From Bacteroidales bacterium (GTDB taxonomy: Bacteria > Bacteroidota > Bacteroidia > Bacteroidales > UBA932): a stretch of DNA of 36,158 bases. The notes under the pieces were generated by a model. It did no database searches and was not told the origin of the DNA. It saw only the letters and a program-made list of their open reading frames with translations. Made by a program: the position numbers and the translations under genes. Where the stretch lies: assembly GCA_017617715.1 (NCBI GenBank), contig JAFZVQ010000019.1, forward strand, positions 1-36,158, in the 5' to 3' direction. This document shows positions 33,478 through 36,158 of this stretch, piece by piece (the first letter of the stretch is position 1; the number at the start of each line of letters is the position of its first letter).

Positions 33478-33606
33478 TTAAAAATCAAATTCTTCGTCAC
33501 TGTAAACAATCGTTTCCGTTTTGTTCCCGGCGCTGGTGCACAACTCCTGCGGGACCATCTCGTAAATCACCCTAAGACAGGGCGGACAATAATCTAAGTT
33601 GGTCAT
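33478..33606 (-). CDS. 42-residue peptide C of the peptide-lipoprotein module
   Basis: The gene encodes 42 residues, beginning MTNLDYCPPCLRVIYEMV and ending SDEEFDF. It contains Cys7, Cys10 and Cys23. The C-terminal segment, Cys23-Thr-Ser-Ala-GNKTETIVY-Ser-Asp-Glu, closely matches that of peptide A, while the N-terminus differs and has a Cys-Pro-Pro-Cys motif (residues 7-10) that could be a metal or redox site. The stop at 33478 is 18 bases before the lipoprotein start. No signal peptide. The fixed length of 42 residues and the Asp-Phe end link it to peptides A and B. Function unknown. Confidence 0.75.
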   Translation of the reverse strand: MTNLDYCPPCLRVIYEMVPQELCTSAGNKTETIVYSDEEFDF

Positions 33607-33626
33607 AATAAGTAAGTTATTAATGT

Positions 33627-33635
33627 CAAATTATA
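33627..33635 (-). promoter_or_regulatory. Possible promoter of the peptide C-lipoprotein C unit
   Basis: TATAATTTG on the minus strand resembles the -7 element with one extra base, and a TTTG lies about 24 bases upstream. It is about 20 bases before the peptide C start. Imperfect match, so low confidence. Confidence 0.3.
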
Positions 33636-33705
33636 TGTTCGTTCTTTTTATTGGGACTTCAAATGTAATCATTATTAGGATAAATAGCAAAAATCCGCCC
33701 CTTTT

Positions 33706-34449
33706 TCAGGCGAACGCTATCTTGCAGATGAAGCTCTGGAGGCCGTCGTGGAGGCCTTCGACGTACCAGGCGCCGTCGGGGCCCTGGGCGCGGAAGAGCT
33801 GCACTTTGTCGCCCAGCCGGACTTCGTGGCTGTAGTTGAGAATAAGGTCGGTAACCGTGCGCTCCGTGGTGATTTCCGAGGGAAGGCAGTCCATTGCCCA
33901 GCGGGGGTGCTTGCCGTTGTTGGCGTGTCTGTTGTCGTCCAAATCGGACCAGGAGACTATGTGGAATCCCGCATCTTCCTTGATGCAGCCCTCCGGGAAT
34001 ACGACCTTGGGCGCATCGGGCTCCAGGGCGCGTTCGGGGCACTGCGGCTCCGGGGTAAGCAGGTCGGAAATCCGCTCCGGCTTGGCTAATTTGCGGGCCG
34101 CAATGTCCATCAGTCCCCAGGAACTGGTGGCGTTTATGATTGCCTCCCCGCCGGCGTCCAGCATACGGTAATCCCTGATGCTGATGGGGCCGTGGATTCC
34201 GCTGTGCCAGGTCTCCAGCGTCACTTTTTCTTCCTTCTGGGGCATTCTTTCGAAGTGGATAGAATTACGCAGCAGTATCCAGCACAGCCCCCTGGCATTC
34301 AGCACCGGGTCCGGAATCCCTAATTGGGCGGAACCGCGCAACGCCAGTTCCTGGGCTATGTCGAAAAAAGAAGATGGGCGCAGTTTGCGGTTGCAGTCGA
34401 TGAAGTACCCCGGAATAATGTACTCTTCCCGGTATTTGTCAGGCATCAT
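33706..34449 (-). CDS. Acyl-ACP thioesterase (FatA/B-like)
   Basis: A 247-residue acyl-[acyl-carrier-protein] thioesterase that would release free fatty acids from acyl-ACP in the cytoplasm. Two hotdog domains are seen: the first with EEYIIPGYFIDCNRKLRPSSF, LCWILLRNSIHFERMP and VTLETWHSG, the second with SDLDDNRHANNGKHPRWAMD, the family's D-x-N-x-H-x-NN pattern (here NRHANN). Length is normal for the bacterial family. Its first codons overlap the end of the Nif3-like gene by 11 bases (ATG at 34449, or 34446 as an alternative), so the two are co-translated. Downstream only a weak CGCC/GGCG hairpin followed by T5 is seen. Confidence 0.9.
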   Translation of the reverse strand: MMPDKYREEYIIPGYFIDCNRKLRPSSFFDIAQELALRGSAQLGIPDPVLNARGLCWILLRNSIHFERMPQKEEKVTLETWHSGIHGPISIRDYRMLDAGGEAIINATSSWGLMDIAARKLAKPERISDLLTPEPQCPERALEPDAPKVVFPEGCIKEDAGFHIVSWSDLDDNRHANNGKHPRWAMDCLPSEITTERTVTDLILNYSHEVRLGDKVQLFRAQGPDGAWYVEGLHDGLQSFICKIAFA

Positions 34450-35218
34450 AGCAAGTCGGGTTGGTGTTTAGGGATGTCTTTACGACTTCCAGGCCCGGGC
34501 AGCCGGTGCCCAGAATATCCGCGAGCAGGTCGATGGTGCAGCTTTCGCTCTGGTAGTGACCGAGTTCGGCCAGCAGCATGCCGTCGTTCTCGAAGTAGTC
34601 GTGGTAGTGGAACTCCCCGGTGATGAAGCAGTCTGCGCCTTTGCGTATGGCGTCCCGCATCAAGAACGCTCCGGCGCCGCCGCAGAGCGCTACGCGCTTG
34701 ACCGTTTTGCCGCACGTGGCTGTGTGCCGGAGGCATTCAACCTTGAAAAGTTGCTTCACGCGCTTAAGGAACTCCGTGTCCGGCACGGCTTGCGGGAGCG
34801 TGCCGATGATGCCTGAGCCTGCGTCCATACCATCCTTCGGCTGCAGCCACTCGAGGTCCGTCAGGCCAAGGAGGGCGGCGATCTTATGATTCACGCCACC
34901 CGGCGCGTTGTCGAGGCTTGTGTGGGCGGAGTACACAGCAATGCCACCAGCCAGGGCCTTCACCACGCAGCGCTGCTGGTAGGTGCTGTCGCTCACCTGG
35001 CTCAGGGGACGGAACAGCAGGGGATGGTGGGAGACTATCATCCGGCAGCCCCGCTCGGCCGCCTCATCCAGTATCGCCTCGGTAACGTCCAGGCACACAA
35101 GAACCCTGCTGACCTCATTCTCAAGGAAACCCACCTGCAGGCCGGAATTGTCCCATTCGTCCTGCAGCTTCAGCTGCGCCGTCCGCTCGATGGCGCCGAT
35201 AATATCCCGTACTTTCAT
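34439..35218 (-). CDS. Nif3-like dinuclear metal centre protein (NIF3/YbgI family)
   Basis: From the ATG at 35218 this is a 259-residue protein of the Nif3/YbgI/YqfO family, hexameric ring proteins with a two-metal site. They are often annotated as GTP cyclohydrolase I type 2, but the true activity is unsettled. Metal ligands are visible: SHHP (His64, His65), HTSLD (His99, Asp103) and LGHYQSE (His221, Glu225). The length corresponds to the short form without the PII-like insert. An upstream in-frame start at 35287 is rejected because it runs through the promoter and the pckA terminator. The gene overlaps the thioesterase downstream. Confidence 0.92.
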   Translation of the reverse strand: MKVRDIIGAIERTAQLKLQDEWDNSGLQVGFLENEVSRVLVCLDVTEAILDEAAERGCRMIVSHHPLLFRPLSQVSDSTYQQRCVVKALAGGIAVYSAHTSLDNAPGGVNHKIAALLGLTDLEWLQPKDGMDAGSGIIGTLPQAVPDTEFLKRVKQLFKVECLRHTATCGKTVKRVALCGGAGAFLMRDAIRKGADCFITGEFHYHDYFENDGMLLAELGHYQSESCTIDLLADILGTGCPGLEVVKTSLNTNPTCYDA

Positions 35219-35223
35219 GCCCG

Positions 35224-35231
35224 CAAAGATA
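35224..35231 (-). promoter_or_regulatory. -7 promoter element of the Nif3-thioesterase operon
   Basis: TATCTTTG on the minus strand is an exact TAnnTTTG match and ends 5 bases before the ATG at 35218, so the mRNA would be nearly leaderless. Confidence 0.55.
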
Positions 35232-35278
35232 CGGATTATTTCCGTAAAACGTAAGCCGCTGAGTACCATATAATAACA

Positions 35279-35312
35279 AATCTCCATGGCGCGGATTTAC
35301 ACCATGGAGATT
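35279..35312 (-). terminator. Rho-independent terminator of pckA
   Basis: AATCTCCATGG (35279-35289) and CCATGGAGATT (35302-35312) form an 11-bp perfect stem with a 12-base loop, followed on the minus strand by TTTGTTATTATATGG. It lies about 40 bases past the pckA stop. Confidence 0.85.
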
Positions 35313-35352
35313 AAGAAATGACTGATAATCAATCAGTTGCGAAAAACGGCTG

Positions 35353-36158
35353 TTACAGCTGGGGGCCGGCTTTGACAAGCTTCTTGCCGGCGGCGTTGCT
35401 CTCGTACTTGTGGAAGTTCTTGATGAAACGTCCGGCGAGGTCTTTTGCCTTCTCTTCCCAGACTGCGGGATCGGCGTAGGTGTCGCGAGGATCAAGGATG
35501 CCGGTGTCGACTCCTTCGAGCTTGGTGGGGACTTCGAAGTTGAAATAAGGGATCTTCTTGGTCGGGGCCTTGTCGATGCTGCCGTTCAGGATGGCGTCGA
35601 TGATACCGCGGGTGTCGCGGATGGAGATACGCTTGCCGGTGCCGTTCCAGCCGGTGTTCACGAGGTAGGCCTTGGCGCCGCTCTTCTTCATCTTCTTCAC
35701 GAGCTCTTCGGCATACTTGGTCGGGTGGAGCTCCAGGAAGGCCTGGCCGAAGCAGGCGGAGAAGGTCGGGGTGGGCTCGGTGATGCCGCGCTCGGTGCCG
35801 GCCAGCTTGGCGGTGAAGCCGGAGAGGAAGTAGTACTTGGTCTGCTCAGGGGTCAGGATGCTCACGGGAGGCAGCACGCCGAATGCGTCGGCGCTCAGGA
35901 AGATGACCTGCTTCGCTGCGGGGCCGTGGCTGTCGGGACGGACGATCTTCTCAATATGGTAGATAGGATAGCTCACGCGGGTGTTCTCGGTGACGCTCTT
36001 GTCGGCGAAGTCGATCTTGCCTGCTGCGTCCACGGTCACGTTCTCCAGGAGCGCGTCGCGGCGGATTGCGTTATAGATGTCGGGTTCGCTCTCCTTGTCG
36101 AGCTTGATGACCTTGGCATAGCAGCCGCCTTCGAAGTTGAAGACGCCCTTGTTGTCCC
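35353..36158 (-). CDS. pckA: Phosphoenolpyruvate carboxykinase (ATP), C-terminal part, cut by the window edge
   Basis: About 268 residues of the C-terminal half of ATP-dependent PEP carboxykinase, which converts oxaloacetate and ATP to phosphoenolpyruvate, CO2 and ADP; in Bacteroidota it often runs towards oxaloacetate for succinate fermentation. The frame continues to the window edge with [13 protein letters not shown] and [17 protein letters not shown], so the GTG near 36039 is not the start. Further matches are [53 protein letters not shown] and [13 protein letters not shown]. The protein ends in KAGPQL. A hairpin terminator follows. Confidence 0.97.
   Translation of the reverse strand, partial: DNKGVFNFEGGCYAKVIKLDKESEPDIYNAIRRDALLENVTVDAAGKIDFADKSVTENTRVSYPIYHIEKIVRPDSHGPAAKQVIFLSADAFGVLPPVSILTPEQTKYYFLSGFTAKLAGTERGITEPTPTFSACFGQAFLELHPTKYAEELVKKMKKSGAKAYLVNTGWNGTGKRISIRDTRGIIDAILNGSIDKAPTKKIPYFNFEVPTKLEGVDTGILDPRDTYADPAVWEEKAKDLAGRFIKNFHKYESNAAGKKLVKAGPQL

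Noticed and set aside
13806-33606. Peptides A-C as ribosomally made, modified peptide (RiPP) precursors
   Set aside because: No modifying enzyme (radical SAM, cyclodehydratase, lanthipeptide synthase) or dedicated exporter lies in the window, and the only recurring partner is the lipoprotein; the idea stays open but unsupported.
35219-35287. N-terminal extension of the Nif3-like protein to 35287
   Set aside because: It crosses the exact -7 promoter element and reaches the pckA terminator; family members begin near MKVRDIIGAIE.
1-36158. CRISPR array, tRNA, rRNA, insertion sequence or prophage
   Set aside because: I saw no direct-repeat/spacer pattern, no tRNA-like cloverleaf or rRNA sequence, and no transposase or integrase on either strand.

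Overview
The window reads as part of a chromosome from a high-GC member of the Bacteroidales (Bacteroidota). The evidence is a SusC/SusD outer-membrane pair, many lipoproteins with BACON, DUF5689 or fimbrillin-like domains, a six-gene Na+-translocating NQR operon, an ATP-type PEP carboxykinase, and promoter elements of the Bacteroidota type (TAnnTTTG). The genus cannot be fixed from the sequence alone.

Layout. Positions 1-252 hold two tandem copies of a 126-bp GC-rich intergenic repeat. A fimbrillin-like lipoprotein (292-1233) and a GT4 glycosyltransferase (1310-2398) follow on the minus strand. The nqrABCDEF operon (8204 down to 2441) encodes the Na+-pumping NADH:quinone oxidoreductase and ends in a hairpin terminator just before the glycosyltransferase. 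A 70-bp intergenic region separates nqrA from a divergent plus-strand unit: a UvrD/PcrA helicase (8275-10611) overlapping by four bases a surface lipoprotein with a C-terminal endonuclease/exonuclease/phosphatase (EEP) domain (10608-13775), then a 42-residue peptide gene (13806-13934) and a 666-residue lipoprotein (13950-15950). This unit meets, tail to tail at a symmetric terminator (15976-16008), a roughly 15-kb minus-strand operon that starts with GTG at 31277. That operon encodes a second EEP lipoprotein, a BACON lipoprotein, SusC, SusD, two large BACON/DUF5689 lipoproteins, a second 42-residue peptide and a second approximately 670-residue lipoprotein. A third peptide-lipoprotein pair (33606-31453) stands alone upstream of it. 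The right end carries an acyl-ACP thioesterase, a Nif3-like protein and the 3' part of pckA.

How the genes may work together. The SusCD operon has the layout of a nutrient-utilisation locus, but in place of glycoside hydrolases it has a phosphodiesterase/nuclease-fold enzyme. A surface system that cuts and imports nucleic acid or another phosphodiester is therefore the simplest reading (inference). The most unusual element is a module present three times: a 42-residue peptide ending in Asp-Phe, 15-18 bases upstream of a two-part lipoprotein with an N-terminal fimbrillin-like half and a C-terminal half resembling the Fibrobacter major paralogous (FISUMP) domain. The three copies look like mosaics of one another, which suggests recombination between them.
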